A DNA stretch of 52,671 nucleotides from a virus, in the IMG/VR virus record IMGVR_UViG_3300025450_000039, positions 1 to 52,671 of that record; one strand, written 5' to 3'. Positions 1 through 8,212 of the stretch are shown here, piece after piece. The notes beneath the pieces are model-generated. The model searched no databases and had not been told where the DNA came from. It worked only from the letters and a program-made list of their open reading frames with translations. The translations under genes were made by a program, and so were the position numbers. How positions within the stretch are numbered: position 1 is the first letter of the stretch; every line of letters starts with the position of its first letter.

Positions 1-2
1 CC

Positions 3-1109
3 GTAGCACAATTTTCTGCAAGAGTGTTATCAACATTGATCACTAGCGGACTATTATTTAGAGTGTTACCTATTGTAGCAAGAATTGCAACTCCTATTCC
101 ATTTTTTGGACCAATATTTGCCGGATTAAGTCTAATTGCTATGACACCAGCTGCTAGAACTTATATCAGTACTTGGGTAAATTCTAATGGATCGTGGTTA
201 AGTAAAATTATTGCTACCTATTTATTATCTCACGTGATACCACCAGACAGTAAGATAATTGCTTCTGCAGCCAGTTTAGCCGCCGAAGGAACGAAAAAGT
301 TCGGTGAATTTTCCGATCAAATGCTCAGCGATGTAGGATCTTCAGTATTACACCGTCATTCCGACACTCCAGCTGATACAACTACTGCACCTAGTAATTC
401 TCAAGATGATTATATCAATCCAGCCTCAGTTGGCGGAGCTCAGACACCGTCTATAAATCAAAAAATAGATAAAATTCGAGAAAAGTTAATTAGCTTAGGA
501 GAAAAAATTCCTGCAACTGGCGCACCTGATGAAGAATTTTACGCTGCATATCATAGACACAGAAATGATGTTAAAGGCATTCAAGAATCAGGTGAGTCAA
601 TTCGTGAGTTATCATTAAAATTACAAATCCTTGAAGATGCAAAATCTGATGCAGAAGCAGGCGCTAAAGAATTTATGCAAGATTTTCCAGATTTAGTACA
701 AATTATTCAACAGAGAATGACACAGAACGCTCCTGCTCAAGGCGGAACTCCTACACCTGCACAGCAAGACATACCTGCACAAGGCGGAACCTCTGCACCA
801 GCAGTTAGCACAACTGCGGGTCCTTTGGGTGCGCAAGCATCTGCAGGTGGATTAAATGTATCTGCCGGACCGCAGGGTAGCAATTTTGATGCAAGCGGAC
901 ATATCACCGGAATGCCGCCTACAACATTAAATGGACCAAATCAAGAATTATTAAATAAAGCGGCAGAACTCACAAAGGCAGGAAATACCGAAAAGGCAAA
1001 GATATATACAGACGTATATGCAAGACAAGTAGCACAACAAAAGGCTGCTAAACCTACATCTGAAAATACAGAATTAAACAGAATCATTACATTAGCAAAA
1101 AACAAATAA
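3..1109 (+). CDS. Hypothetical protein with hydrophobic N-terminus, 5' end cut by window edge
   Basis: I do not recognise this protein. The frame is open to the left edge, and the first possible start inside is a GTG at 24, so the true start probably lies outside the window. The N-terminal ~70 residues hold two or three hydrophobic stretches (about residues 4-42 and 60-75, counted from the GTG), suggesting membrane association. A predicted helical middle follows, then a low-complexity Ala/Pro/Gln/Gly part near residues 235-300 in which the peptide PAQGGT occurs twice, and a Lys-rich helical C-terminus. It could be a virion or membrane-associated phage protein; nothing in the sequence decides this. 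A promoter for the next gene starts 12 bases after its stop. Confidence 0.6.
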   Translation, partial: VAQFSARVLSTLITSGLLFRVLPIVARIATPIPFFGPIFAGLSLIAMTPAARTYISTWVNSNGSWLSKIIATYLLSHVIPPDSKIIASAASLAAEGTKKFGEFSDQMLSDVGSSVLHRHSDTPADTTTAPSNSQDDYINPASVGGAQTPSINQKIDKIREKLISLGEKIPATGAPDEEFYAAYHRHRNDVKGIQESGESIRELSLKLQILEDAKSDAEAGAKEFMQDFPDLVQIIQQRMTQNAPAQGGTPTPAQQDIPAQGGTSAPAVSTTAGPLGAQASAGGLNVSAGPQGSNFDASGHITGMPPTTLNGPNQELLNKAAELTKAGNTEKAKIYTDVYARQVAQQKAAKPTSENTELNRIITLAKNK

Positions 1110-1120
1110 CATCATTTACA

Positions 1121-1149
1121 TTGACAGTAAATAAGAATTAATCTAAACT
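1121..1149 (+). promoter_or_regulatory. sigma70-like promoter for dsbA-like gene
   Basis: TTGACA at 1121-1126, 17 bases, then TAAACT at 1144-1149 (four of six match TATAAT). The predicted transcript starts near 1156, giving a leader of about 17 bases with GGGAGA ahead of the ATG at 1173. The spacer contains AATAAGAATT, a motif that recurs at other promoters here. Confidence 0.5.
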
Positions 1150-1172
1150 AGGCATTTAAAGGGAGAAAATTT

Positions 1173-1427
1173 ATGAGTAGAGCATATGGCGCCGAAGAAA
1201 AGGCAAAACTTGAAAGACTTATCAATGAAGGTTCAACTGTTTTAAGAGAAATTGAAGATCTCAACGAAGGTCTCAAGGACACAGTCAAGGCAGTAGCAGA
1301 GGAACTAAATATCAAGCCGAGTGTTATCAACAAGGCTATCAAAATTGCACATAAGGGCAATTGGCAAGATCATAATTCCGATTGGGAAGAGATCGAAGCA
1401 ATTCTAGACGTCACAAAGCGCATCTAA
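1173..1427 (+). CDS. dsbA: DsbA-like double-stranded DNA-binding protein (late transcription)
   Basis: The 84-residue protein has the size (T4 DsbA 89 aa) and layout of T4 DsbA: a charged helical N-terminal half, a central segment (KAVAEELNIKPSVINKAIKI) aligning with the T4 segment that contains DELGVDGKMFNRLLAL, and an acidic C-terminal helix ending in a DV-T motif. In T4 this protein binds duplex DNA and assists late promoters. It has a good ribosome-binding site (GGGAGA, 1160-1165) and its own candidate promoter. It lies just upstream of DNA polymerase; in T4 dsbA is near rnh and 33, so the neighbourhood differs. Assignment is from alignment by eye. Codons favour AAG and CTC more than in many neighbours, which may reflect high expression. 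Confidence 0.7.
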   Translation: MSRAYGAEEKAKLERLINEGSTVLREIEDLNEGLKDTVKAVAEELNIKPSVINKAIKIAHKGNWQDHNSDWEEIEAILDVTKRI

Positions 1428-1473
1428 TTGCAACAGGAAAGGTTCTACGAGCCATAAATCGTATTGCGGGTGA

Positions 1474-1502
1474 GTGTGAGCCGAAAATCACACAGGAGAA
1501 AA
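1474..1502 (+). promoter_or_regulatory. Hairpin next to the DNA polymerase ribosome-binding site (candidate gp43 translational operator)
   Basis: GTGTGA (1474-1479) pairs perfectly with TCACAC (1488-1493), leaving an 8-base loop GCCGAAAA. The Shine-Dalgarno AGGAG follows at once (1494-1498) and the ATG is at 1503. The T4 gene 43 operator, where polymerase represses its own translation, is also a short-stem, 8-nt-loop hairpin at the ribosome-binding site. The architecture is seen; autoregulation here is inferred. Confidence 0.6.
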
Positions 1503-4169
1503 ATGAGTTATGTCGATGCATATTTCGACCGTGATAATGATATCATTAAAATTGTCGAAAGAAATTCTAAAGGTGAACGGGAATTTAGAGATGTTCCTGT
1601 AAAACACACTTTCTATTATAAAGATCCAAAAGGAAAACATCAAAGTATTTACGGTGACCCAGTATCAAGGGTTGTTTGTAAAAATACTAAAGACTTCCGA
1701 AAGGAAATGGCTATTGCTAGCGGCAAGCAAATATATGAAGCAGATATTAATCCAATCTTTGTTTGTTTGTCAGAAAACTATTTAAATCAAGATGCTCCGA
1801 AACTTAATGTAGCATTTTTCGATATCGAAGTGGACTTTGATCCAGAAAGAGGCTATGCTAGTCCAGATGATGCATTTATGCCTATTACTGCAATCGCTGT
1901 CCACTTACAATGGTTAGAAACACTTGTATGTCTTGCAATTCCTCCAAAGACATTAACTATGGAGCAAGCACAAGAGCAAATCAAAGACTTTCCAAATACT
2001 ATTTTGTTTGATAATGAAGCAGAATTGTTAGATACGTTTTTAGATTTAATTCAAGAAGCAGACATTTTAAGTGGATGGAATAGCGAAGGGTTCGATATTC
2101 CGTATACAGTTAATCGTGTTATTAAGGTGTTATCGAAGGAAGACACTAGACGATTCTGTTTGTTTAATCAATTACCAAAAAAGCGTGAGTTCGAAAAGTT
2201 CGGTAGACAAGCAACTACATATGACTTTGTCGGGCGTGTACATATGGATAGTTTAGAACTATATCGTAAGTATACCTATGAAGAAAGACATAGTTACAGA
2301 CTAGACGCAATTGCCGAATACGAGTTAGGAGAACGAAAAACACAGTATGAAGGTACACTTGATCAGTTATACAACAATGATTTCAAAACATTCATTGAAT
2401 ATAACAGACAAGATACTATGCTTCTTGATCGTTTAGATAAGAAATTAAAGTTTTTAGATCTTGCTAATTCACTTGCACACGAAAATACAGTATTGCTCCA
2501 AACTACAATGGGAGCAGTAGCAGTAACAGAACAAGCAATCATTAATGAAGCACATCGTAGAGGATTTGTTGTCCCAAATCGTCCCAAATCAGATGAACGG
2601 GAAAACACCAATGCAGCCGGTGCGTATGTTGCATATCCAAAAGAAGGAATTCAAGACTGGGTAGGATCTTTAGACATCAACTCCCTATATCCTTCAGTAA
2701 TTCGTGCGTTAAATATGGGCCCGGAAACGATTATCGGGCAATTAAGAACAGTCGGAACCGATGCGTATATCGAAACTCAAATGGCAAAGGGCAAATCATT
2801 TGCATCTGCATGGGAAGGTCATTTTGGCACACTTGAATATGAGTCGGTAATGAAGCAAGAAATCGGTACTGATATCACAATCGATTGGGAAAATGGTGAT
2901 ATTGATATTGTAAGTGCAGCCGAAGTATATCGACTAATTTATGAAAGTAATCAACCTTGGATGTTAAGTGCAAACGGTACTATCTTTACGTGGGAGAAAG
3001 AAGGAGTTATTCCCGGATTGTTAAAGCGTTGGTATGCAGAACGTAAAGAAATGCAGGCTAAAGAGAAGGATGCACAAAATGCAGGTAACGAGATTGAAGA
3101 AGAATACTGGGCAAAGAGACAGTTAGTTAAAAAGATTAATCTAAATAGTCTATATGGTGCTATTCTTAATCCAGGTTGTAGATTCTTCGATAAGAGGATA
3201 GGACAATCTACTACATTAACTGGTCGTCAAATTGCAAAACATATGGCTTCCAAAGTTAACGAGGTTATTACAGGTGATTACGATCACGTAGGCAAAGCAA
3301 TTATTTACGGTGATACTGACTCCTGTTATTTTTCAGCGTATAAGATCTTAAAGAAGGACATCGATAACGGTAGTATTCCATGGTCAAAAGAAGCAGTAAC
3401 TCAACTATACGATCAAATTGGCGAAGAAGTCAATGGAACATTTGCACAATTTATGTTAGACCAGTTTCATTGCCCTAAAGTTCGCGGGGAAGTTATTAGA
3501 GCAGGACGAGAAATTGTAGGATCAAAGGCATTGTTTATTACTAAAAAGCGGTATGCAGTACTTGTATATGATAAAGAAGGTAAACGTAAGGATAAGGACG
3601 GCAAACCCGGAGAAATTAAAGCAATGGGGTTAGATCTCAAACGTTCAGATACTCCAGAATTCATTCAAGACTTTTTAAGTAAAGTACTCGAAATGGTACT
3701 TACTGGCTCTCAGGAACAAGAAGTATTAGATTACATCACTGAGTTTAGGACTGAATTTAAAATGCGACCGGGTTGGGAAAAAGGAAGCCCTAAAAGAGCT
3801 AATAATATTACCGAATACGAAGCAAAGGAAAAACGCCAAGGCAAAGCAAATCTTCCGGGACATGTTAGAGCAAGTATTAACTGGAATACATTAAGGAAAT
3901 TATATAACGACAAGTATTCTATGATTATCCTCGATGGAGCGAAGGTTATCGTATGTAAACTTCGGCCTAATCCACTAGAATTTACTAGTGTAGCATATCC
4001 AGTAGACGAACTTAGATTACCGCAATGGTTTAAAGATTTGCCATTCGATCATTCAGAAATGGAAGCAACTATTATCGATAAGAAACTAGATAACCTAATT
4101 GGAGTATTGAACTGGAATTTATCTAGTACTGAAGAGAAAAATACATTTAATAGTTTATTTGAGTTTTGA
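1503..4169 (+). CDS. 43: DNA polymerase, family B, T4 gp43 type, with 3'-5' exonuclease
   Basis: Replicative DNA polymerase of 888 residues (T4 gp43 is 898). Exonuclease motifs: ExoI FFDIEVDFD (D107, E109), ExoII SGWNSEGFDIPY, ExoIII YNRQDTMLLD. Polymerase motifs: A LDINSLYPS (Asp about residue 391), B KKINLNSLYGA, C IYGDTDSCY (about residues 602-610), then KKRYAVLVYD. The C-terminus NTFNSLFEF parallels the T4 clamp-binding tail (SLDFLFG). I chose ATG 1503 rather than an in-frame TTG at 1464 because AGGAG sits five bases upstream and homology starts there; the region 1464-1502 holds a hairpin instead. The gene is uninterrupted, with no intron or split, and is followed by the clamp gene. Confidence 0.97.
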   Translation: MSYVDAYFDRDNDIIKIVERNSKGEREFRDVPVKHTFYYKDPKGKHQSIYGDPVSRVVCKNTKDFRKEMAIASGKQIYEADINPIFVCLSENYLNQDAPKLNVAFFDIEVDFDPERGYASPDDAFMPITAIAVHLQWLETLVCLAIPPKTLTMEQAQEQIKDFPNTILFDNEAELLDTFLDLIQEADILSGWNSEGFDIPYTVNRVIKVLSKEDTRRFCLFNQLPKKREFEKFGRQATTYDFVGRVHMDSLELYRKYTYEERHSYRLDAIAEYELGERKTQYEGTLDQLYNNDFKTFIEYNRQDTMLLDRLDKKLKFLDLANSLAHENTVLLQTTMGAVAVTEQAIINEAHRRGFVVPNRPKSDERENTNAAGAYVAYPKEGIQDWVGSLDINSLYPSVIRALNMGPETIIGQLRTVGTDAYIETQMAKGKSFASAWEGHFGTLEYESVMKQEIGTDITIDWENGDIDIVSAAEVYRLIYESNQPWMLSANGTIFTWEKEGVIPGLLKRWYAERKEMQAKEKDAQNAGNEIEEEYWAKRQLVKKINLNSLYGAILNPGCRFFDKRIGQSTTLTGRQIAKHMASKVNEVITGDYDHVGKAIIYGDTDSCYFSAYKILKKDIDNGSIPWSKEAVTQLYDQIGEEVNGTFAQFMLDQFHCPKVRGEVIRAGREIVGSKALFITKKRYAVLVYDKEGKRKDKDGKPGEIKAMGLDLKRSDTPEFIQDFLSKVLEMVLTGSQEQEVLDYITEFRTEFKMRPGWEKGSPKRANNITEYEAKEKRQGKANLPGHVRASINWNTLRKLYNDKYSMIILDGAKVIVCKLRPNPLEFTSVAYPVDELRLPQWFKDLPFDHSEMEATIIDKKLDNLIGVLNWNLSSTEEKNTFNSLFEF

Positions 4170-4170
4170 T

Positions 4171-4210
4171 AAGAATAATTCTTGACTACAGACAATAACC
4201 TAAATATAAT
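4171..4210 (+). promoter_or_regulatory. sigma70-like promoter with adjoining inverted repeat, for the sliding clamp gene
   Basis: TTGACT at 4182-4187, 17 bases, TATAAT at 4205-4210: a near-consensus promoter. A palindrome, AAGAAT-A-ATTCTT (4171-4183), touches the -35 element and could be an operator. The transcript would begin near 4217. GGAG at 4221 serves the ATG at 4235. Confidence 0.65.
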
Positions 4211-4234
4211 AACATAATACGGAGAATAATAATA

Positions 4235-4975
4235 ATGAAAGATATTTTACAGGATTTAATTGCACATACTCACGCACTAGGATTTATTCCATTAGTTAAG
4301 GTTTCGTCTATTAATAGCGAAACTGTTATCGAAGCACGAGCTGATGATCTTTCAGTAAATGTGTTTGGCAAGACTAATAATCCAATTGAAGGATTCGACG
4401 GGGTATTCGGCATGCCTAATCTAAATAAACTCGACATTCATTTAAAATGTCCTGAGTATAAAGAAAACGCACAAATTACAATAGAGACAGAAGACCGAGA
4501 TGGGGTAGAGGAACCTGCTGGATTACACTTTGTTAATGAAACTGGCGATTTTAGGAATTATTACCGATTCATGAGCAGTATTGTTGTTAACAGCAAATTA
4601 AAATCAGTGAAATTTAAAGACAATGGTCCAACGTGGGTTATCGAATTTAACCCGTCGCAGAATAGCATCCAACGACTTAAATTCCAGCAATCTGCACATT
4701 CAGAAGAAACAGTTGTTAAAGTCAAATCAGATAACGGTAATCTTGTTTTTAGTTTCGGTGATGCAAACACTCATGCTGGCTCATTTGTTTTTGAATCAGG
4801 TATTTCAGGATCATTAAAGCAACCGATGTCATGGCCTATTTCACAATTAATTAGCATTTTGTCTTTGCCTGGCGATATGAGCATTAAAATTGCAGAAAAT
4901 CCAGGTGCGATGATGATCACTGTTAATAGTGGATTAGCAGAATACAATTACGTATTACCTGCTCATACGAAATAA
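4235..4975 (+). CDS. 45: Sliding clamp, DNA polymerase processivity factor (gp45-like)
   Basis: The 246-residue protein matches the size class of T4 gp45 (228 aa) and its all-beta, two-domain pattern with few strong motifs. Features consistent with a clamp are the repeated strand-rich segments, a segment ending in MSWPISQLISIL (clamps use this zone for ring packing), and a C-terminal strand NYVLPAHTK resembling the gp45 ending NYVVALEADS. It follows the polymerase gene and has its own near-consensus promoter and a GGAG site. The ring tethers polymerase to DNA and in T4 also activates late transcription. The assignment rests on position, length and the C-terminal pattern. No clamp-loader genes (44/62) are in the window. 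Confidence 0.75.
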   Translation: MKDILQDLIAHTHALGFIPLVKVSSINSETVIEARADDLSVNVFGKTNNPIEGFDGVFGMPNLNKLDIHLKCPEYKENAQITIETEDRDGVEEPAGLHFVNETGDFRNYYRFMSSIVVNSKLKSVKFKDNGPTWVIEFNPSQNSIQRLKFQQSAHSEETVVKVKSDNGNLVFSFGDANTHAGSFVFESGISGSLKQPMSWPISQLISILSLPGDMSIKIAENPGAMMITVNSGLAEYNYVLPAHTK

Positions 4976-4976
4976 G

Positions 4977-5177
4977 ATGGAAACACATAAAAGAACTATT
5001 GTTCGAATGATTACTTATAGAATATCTGCATGGTTATTCACGATTCTATGGACATACATGTTCACTAACGATATCGGAAAAAGTACAGGATTTGCAACAA
5101 TATTACATATTCTTTTAAGTATCGATTACTATATTCACGAACGAATATGGTTAAAAATTAAATGGGGCAAAATATGA
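4977..5177 (+). CDS. Small membrane protein, DUF2061-like
   Basis: The 66-residue protein has the look of the DUF2061 family of small membrane proteins: a charged start (KRTIVRMITYRISAW), a first hydrophobic segment around residues 16-30, a short polar turn, a second hydrophobic segment around residues 35-50, and a basic end (HERIWLKIKWGKI). It would sit in the inner membrane with two passes. The family has no established biochemical role that I know of. It starts one base after the clamp stop and overlaps the next gene by ATGA, so it is probably co-translated with it. Confidence 0.6.
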   Translation: METHKRTIVRMITYRISAWLFTILWTYMFTNDIGKSTGFATILHILLSIDYYIHERIWLKIKWGKI

Positions 5178-5578
5178 ACGAAGATTTTGATTTAGAAAAA
5201 TTTGTAGAATTATTTGATATAGCAATGACATCAGATAATCCTACTGTAAGAAAAGCATTTAAAAATTTAATGATCGTTGCGGCATTAGTAGATTCGGAAA
5301 ATACCAGTAAATCACTCGGACCATTAAAAGAGATTCTTACTGAATTTAGAAAGCTGTCTAATCGGGTGAACACATTAGAGGTATCTAGGTATACATCAAC
5401 GCCTTATACTAACGGAAATGTTACAATTAATACTAATACTCCGTACTATGGAATAGCACCTACATATACTTCTACTACTAGCGTATCGACTGCAAATATG
5501 GGGTATACTATTACTAATGATCAACTCGATAAGTACTCTCACATTTATACTACTTTAAGCAAACCTACCGATGAATAA
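5174..5578 (+). CDS. Hypothetical protein with Thr/Tyr-rich tail
   Basis: Not recognised. The protein has 134 residues. The first ~75 are predicted helical with many acidic residues (MNEDFDLEKFVELF), including a conserved-looking segment NPTVRKAFKNLM. The rest is low-complexity, rich in Thr, Tyr, Asn and Pro. I prefer ATG 5174 over an in-frame ATG at 5162: it overlaps the upstream stop as ATGA and has GGGG seven bases upstream. It overlaps the dpdA-like gene by eight bases, so it belongs to the same transcript. Confidence 0.6.
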   Translation: MNEDFDLEKFVELFDIAMTSDNPTVRKAFKNLMIVAALVDSENTSKSLGPLKEILTEFRKLSNRVNTLEVSRYTSTPYTNGNVTINTNTPYYGIAPTYTSTTSVSTANMGYTITNDQLDKYSHIYTTLSKPTDE

Positions 5579-7232
5579 AGATTTAACAGCAACACAGAAC
5601 GATTATGCAGTATTCTTACCTGCAACATCTGGATTCTATGCTACCTTTATCGGAAAACAACGGTATAGCAATTATGTCGACCCTGCAAGACTTCCCACAT
5701 CATTCACTAATGGTGTAGAAAGTCTCAACTACCTAGAGCCAGAAAAGGGATTATTTTACTATAACTGGTGCTTATATTCTGCAGGCCATGCTAACTTAGA
5801 TATTAGTAAGCAAGACGAAGCAGAAGATATGTTTCGAAATAGAGATAGAACTACTAGTTGGGTTCTCGGTGATTCGGGCGGATTTCAGATCGGCAAAGGC
5901 GTATGGGAAGGAGATTGGAAAAATCCTAATTGTCCAAAAGCACAAAAGAAGAGAGAACAGGTTCTAGCATGGATGGACGCATACATGGATTATGGTATGT
6001 GTTTAGATATTCCGGCATGGGTATGTCGTAGTCCCGAAGGGCAAAAAGCAACTGGTATCCGAACATATGAAGAAGCAGTAGATGCAACGTACATTAACAA
6101 TGAATACTTCGTTAATAATCGAAACGGTAATTGTAAGTTTCTAAATGTTCTTCAGGGAGAAAATCACGCGCAAGCTGATGATTGGTATAATCGAATGAAG
6201 AAGTATTGCGATCCAAATATCTACGGTGATAAGGCATTTAACGGGTGGGCGATGGGCGGACAAAACATGTGCGATGTTCACTTAATTCTAAAAAGATTAG
6301 TCACACTACGATTCGACGGATTATTAGAACAAGGTAAACAAGATTGGATGCACTTCTTAGGAACTAGCAAATTAGAATGGGCAGTATTATTAACTGATAT
6401 TCAACGTGCTGTTCGTAAATATCACAATCCTAACTTTACTATTAGTTTTGACTGTGCAAGCCCATTCCTAGCAACTGCAAATGGACAGATTTATATTCAA
6501 ACTGAAACTAAAGATAGAGAAAAGTGGGTTTATAGAATGGTTCCAAGTGCAGATAATAAAAAGTATTCATCCGACACACGATTGTTTAAAGATGCTGTTG
6601 TACAAGATAAACTTTTTAAAAAGAAATCAAATAGCAATGAATTCTATGGGTTTGAATCTAGTCCTCTAATTGACCAGGTCGAAATGAAGGACGTCTGTAT
6701 TTACAGTGCAGGAGTTCCTAATCCTACCTTACCAAAAAATGTAACACCGGATCCATACAATCCCGATCATTGGGAAGTATTACCTAGTTACAATAAATTA
6801 GGAAAAGTAAGCGAACGGACAAGTTGGGATAGTTTCAGTTATGCTATTCAAATGGGTCATAACGTGTGGCATCATATCAATGCTGTGCAAGAAGCAAATC
6901 GTCAATATGACATCGATGTTAGACCATCAATGCTTATTCGAGACGGTCTTGTAAAAACAGAATACTTTAGAAATCTAGTCGACGAAATTTTTCAAATAGA
7001 CGATTTCGATAAAGCAATGGCACTTGTTGAAGAAAATGAAAAGTATTGGGATACTATTATCGGAACTAGAGGTAACACTGGAAAACGTCTTATGAATTCT
7101 TCAACGAATTTTCATAATTTGTTTGAAGAAGTTCCGCAAGAAGAATCCGACGATGACTTTGAAACAGATCCTGATAACTTTTCAGAAGAGAAACTTGATA
7201 AATTAGAAGAAGAACTTAGAAATGAAACGTAA
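5571..7232 (+). CDS. dpdA: DpdA-like guanine transglycosylase (7-deazaguanine insertion into DNA)
   Basis: The 553-residue protein carries the signatures of the tRNA-guanine transglycosylase (TGT) fold: DSGGFQ at 101-106 (base-binding Asp), LNVLQGE near 191-197, GWAMGG at 225-230 (like GGLAVG), HFLGTSKLEWAV near 261-272, and SFDCASP at 292-298, where D294 aligns with the TGT nucleophile in FDCVLPTR. The zinc cluster of tRNA enzymes (CxCxxC...H) is absent. The C-terminus is strongly acidic. Phage relatives of TGT called DpdA exchange guanine in DNA for 7-deazaguanine derivatives. The role is supported here by folE and queE downstream. It overlaps the next gene by 11 bases. A tRNA substrate is the main alternative, but the missing zinc site and phage context speak against it. 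Confidence 0.82.
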   Translation: MNKDLTATQNDYAVFLPATSGFYATFIGKQRYSNYVDPARLPTSFTNGVESLNYLEPEKGLFYYNWCLYSAGHANLDISKQDEAEDMFRNRDRTTSWVLGDSGGFQIGKGVWEGDWKNPNCPKAQKKREQVLAWMDAYMDYGMCLDIPAWVCRSPEGQKATGIRTYEEAVDATYINNEYFVNNRNGNCKFLNVLQGENHAQADDWYNRMKKYCDPNIYGDKAFNGWAMGGQNMCDVHLILKRLVTLRFDGLLEQGKQDWMHFLGTSKLEWAVLLTDIQRAVRKYHNPNFTISFDCASPFLATANGQIYIQTETKDREKWVYRMVPSADNKKYSSDTRLFKDAVVQDKLFKKKSNSNEFYGFESSPLIDQVEMKDVCIYSAGVPNPTLPKNVTPDPYNPDHWEVLPSYNKLGKVSERTSWDSFSYAIQMGHNVWHHINAVQEANRQYDIDVRPSMLIRDGLVKTEYFRNLVDEIFQIDDFDKAMALVEENEKYWDTIIGTRGNTGKRLMNSSTNFHNLFEEVPQEESDDDFETDPDNFSEEKLDKLEEELRNET

Positions 7233-7746
7233 TTATTCAACCGGAACTACAGATAATGTTACATTTTTTACCGGAGTTGAAATTGAAAAGACTCCTGCTT
7301 ACGGAAAGCAAACGCTTTTCGTAGTGGGACTACATCCGGTAAACACAATTGAAGAAGTATTAGCCGAAACTACATATGATACAAGGCATATCTTTTTTGG
7401 CGCTAATCATAGTTTTAATCCGCGAATTTCCGAAGATTGGGATCAATGGGAAAAAATGATAACTCACTTTTTAGAGAAAGGTTACTTGTGTTCATTAGAC
7501 ATCCCGTTATCACATGCTGAAGAGTTTAATGAAGGGGGATTGTGCAGTTACGGCACTTTTATTCCGCAAATTAGAATACCATTGCCTTACATGCAACTTT
7601 GGAATTATAATACTATGATCAAACTCGATGATAAAGGATTTAATGCAACTAATCCTGGTGTTTGGAGTCATAGTTTACATGAGCTGAAGGATCGTGAGAA
7701 TTTTACTTCATGGTATGATTATAAAAATGACAGAATTATTAAATAA
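7222..7746 (+). CDS. Conserved phage protein of unknown function, translationally coupled to dpdA
   Basis: I know of no assigned function. The 174-residue protein alternates short hydrophobic strands (TLFVVGLHP, HIFFGANHSF, LCSLDIPL, IRIPLPYMQ) with helices, which suggests an alpha/beta fold, perhaps a fragment of a (beta-alpha) barrel. Notable residues are NHSFNP, W72 and W76 in the segment after it, and NPGVWSHSLHEL near the C-terminus. There is no Cx3Cx2C, no P-loop and no SAM motif. Its start lies 11 bases inside the dpdA end with AGAAG upstream, so it is probably made in step with DpdA and acts in the same process, for example as a partner subunit or a tailoring enzyme. That role is inference from position. 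Confidence 0.7.
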   Translation: MKRNYSTGTTDNVTFFTGVEIEKTPAYGKQTLFVVGLHPVNTIEEVLAETTYDTRHIFFGANHSFNPRISEDWDQWEKMITHFLEKGYLCSLDIPLSHAEEFNEGGLCSYGTFIPQIRIPLPYMQLWNYNTMIKLDDKGFNATNPGVWSHSLHELKDRENFTSWYDYKNDRIIK

Positions 7747-7759
7747 GATTCGTTCTTAT
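7743..7759 (+). other. Hairpin overlapping a stop codon
   Basis: ATAAGA (7743-7748) pairs with TCTTAT (7754-7759), loop TTCGT. It overlaps the stop codon of the upstream gene and ends four bases before a -35 box. There is no T-tract, so it is not a clear terminator. It may be a transcript-end structure or part of an operator. Confidence 0.35.
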
Positions 7760-7762
7760 CTA

Positions 7763-7791
7763 TTGACATATTATAATGTATTTGTTACAAT
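7763..7791 (+). promoter_or_regulatory. sigma70-like promoter for the QueD-like gene
   Basis: TTGACA at 7763-7768, 17 bases, TACAAT at 7786-7791. The same two hexamers with the same spacing occur again at 16818-16846. The predicted start is near 7798, upstream of the ATG at 7821. Confidence 0.65.
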
Positions 7792-7820
7792 AAACTATAA
7801 ATTAACAATAAAGAACAAAA

Positions 7821-8198
7821 ATGAGTCAACAAGAAACTAATATGATTTGGGTAACGTTTAGAAAGGAGGGCATCCATGCATACCCTGCTGCACTAACCGA
7901 ACCTGCACTCGAGGATGTTAAATTTTTAGGACATCCTCATAGACATATGTTTCATTTTAAAGTTTGGATTCAAGTATATCACGATGACAGAGATATCGAA
8001 TTCATTCTATTTAAACGCGAGCTCGAAGGGTTATATAACAACTCTGTACTTGAGCTTAACAACAAATCTTGCGAAATGATTGCTCGTGATTTATACGAAG
8101 AAATCCATCGCAGATATCCAGGCCGCGAGGTTTGTATCGATGTAAGTGAAGATGGCGAAAACGGCTGCTTCATTAAATTTCCTTTCACTATATTTTAA
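7821..8198 (+). CDS. QueD/PTPS-fold (T-fold) protein lacking the catalytic cysteine
   Basis: The 125-residue protein aligns by eye with QueD (6-carboxytetrahydropterin synthase): HRHMFHFKVWI (40-50) lies where QueD has the zinc motif HGHSFxV; DRDIEFILFKRELE matches the WIIDFAELK strand and helix; SCEMIARDLYEEI (83-95) matches TSEVLAKWIWDQV; VSEDGENGC (108-116) matches VKETCTAGC, keeping the Glu (E110). The third zinc His may be H19. The QueD catalytic Cys, four residues before HxH, is Leu here (L36), and the LDHxxLN motif is not visible. It may therefore do different chemistry on a 7-deazaguanine precursor. A decarboxylase of the DpdL type is one idea, but I cannot confirm that family match. 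It has its own promoter. Confidence 0.65.
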   Translation: MSQQETNMIWVTFRKEGIHAYPAALTEPALEDVKFLGHPHRHMFHFKVWIQVYHDDRDIEFILFKRELEGLYNNSVLELNNKSCEMIARDLYEEIHRRYPGREVCIDVSEDGENGCFIKFPFTIF

Positions 8199-8212
8199 GA
8201 GATAATAATAAA

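Noticed and set aside
1464-1502. TTG start extending DNA polymerase by 13 residues
   Set aside because: The extension is basic and unlike gp43; the region is a hairpin plus AGGAG serving ATG 1503.
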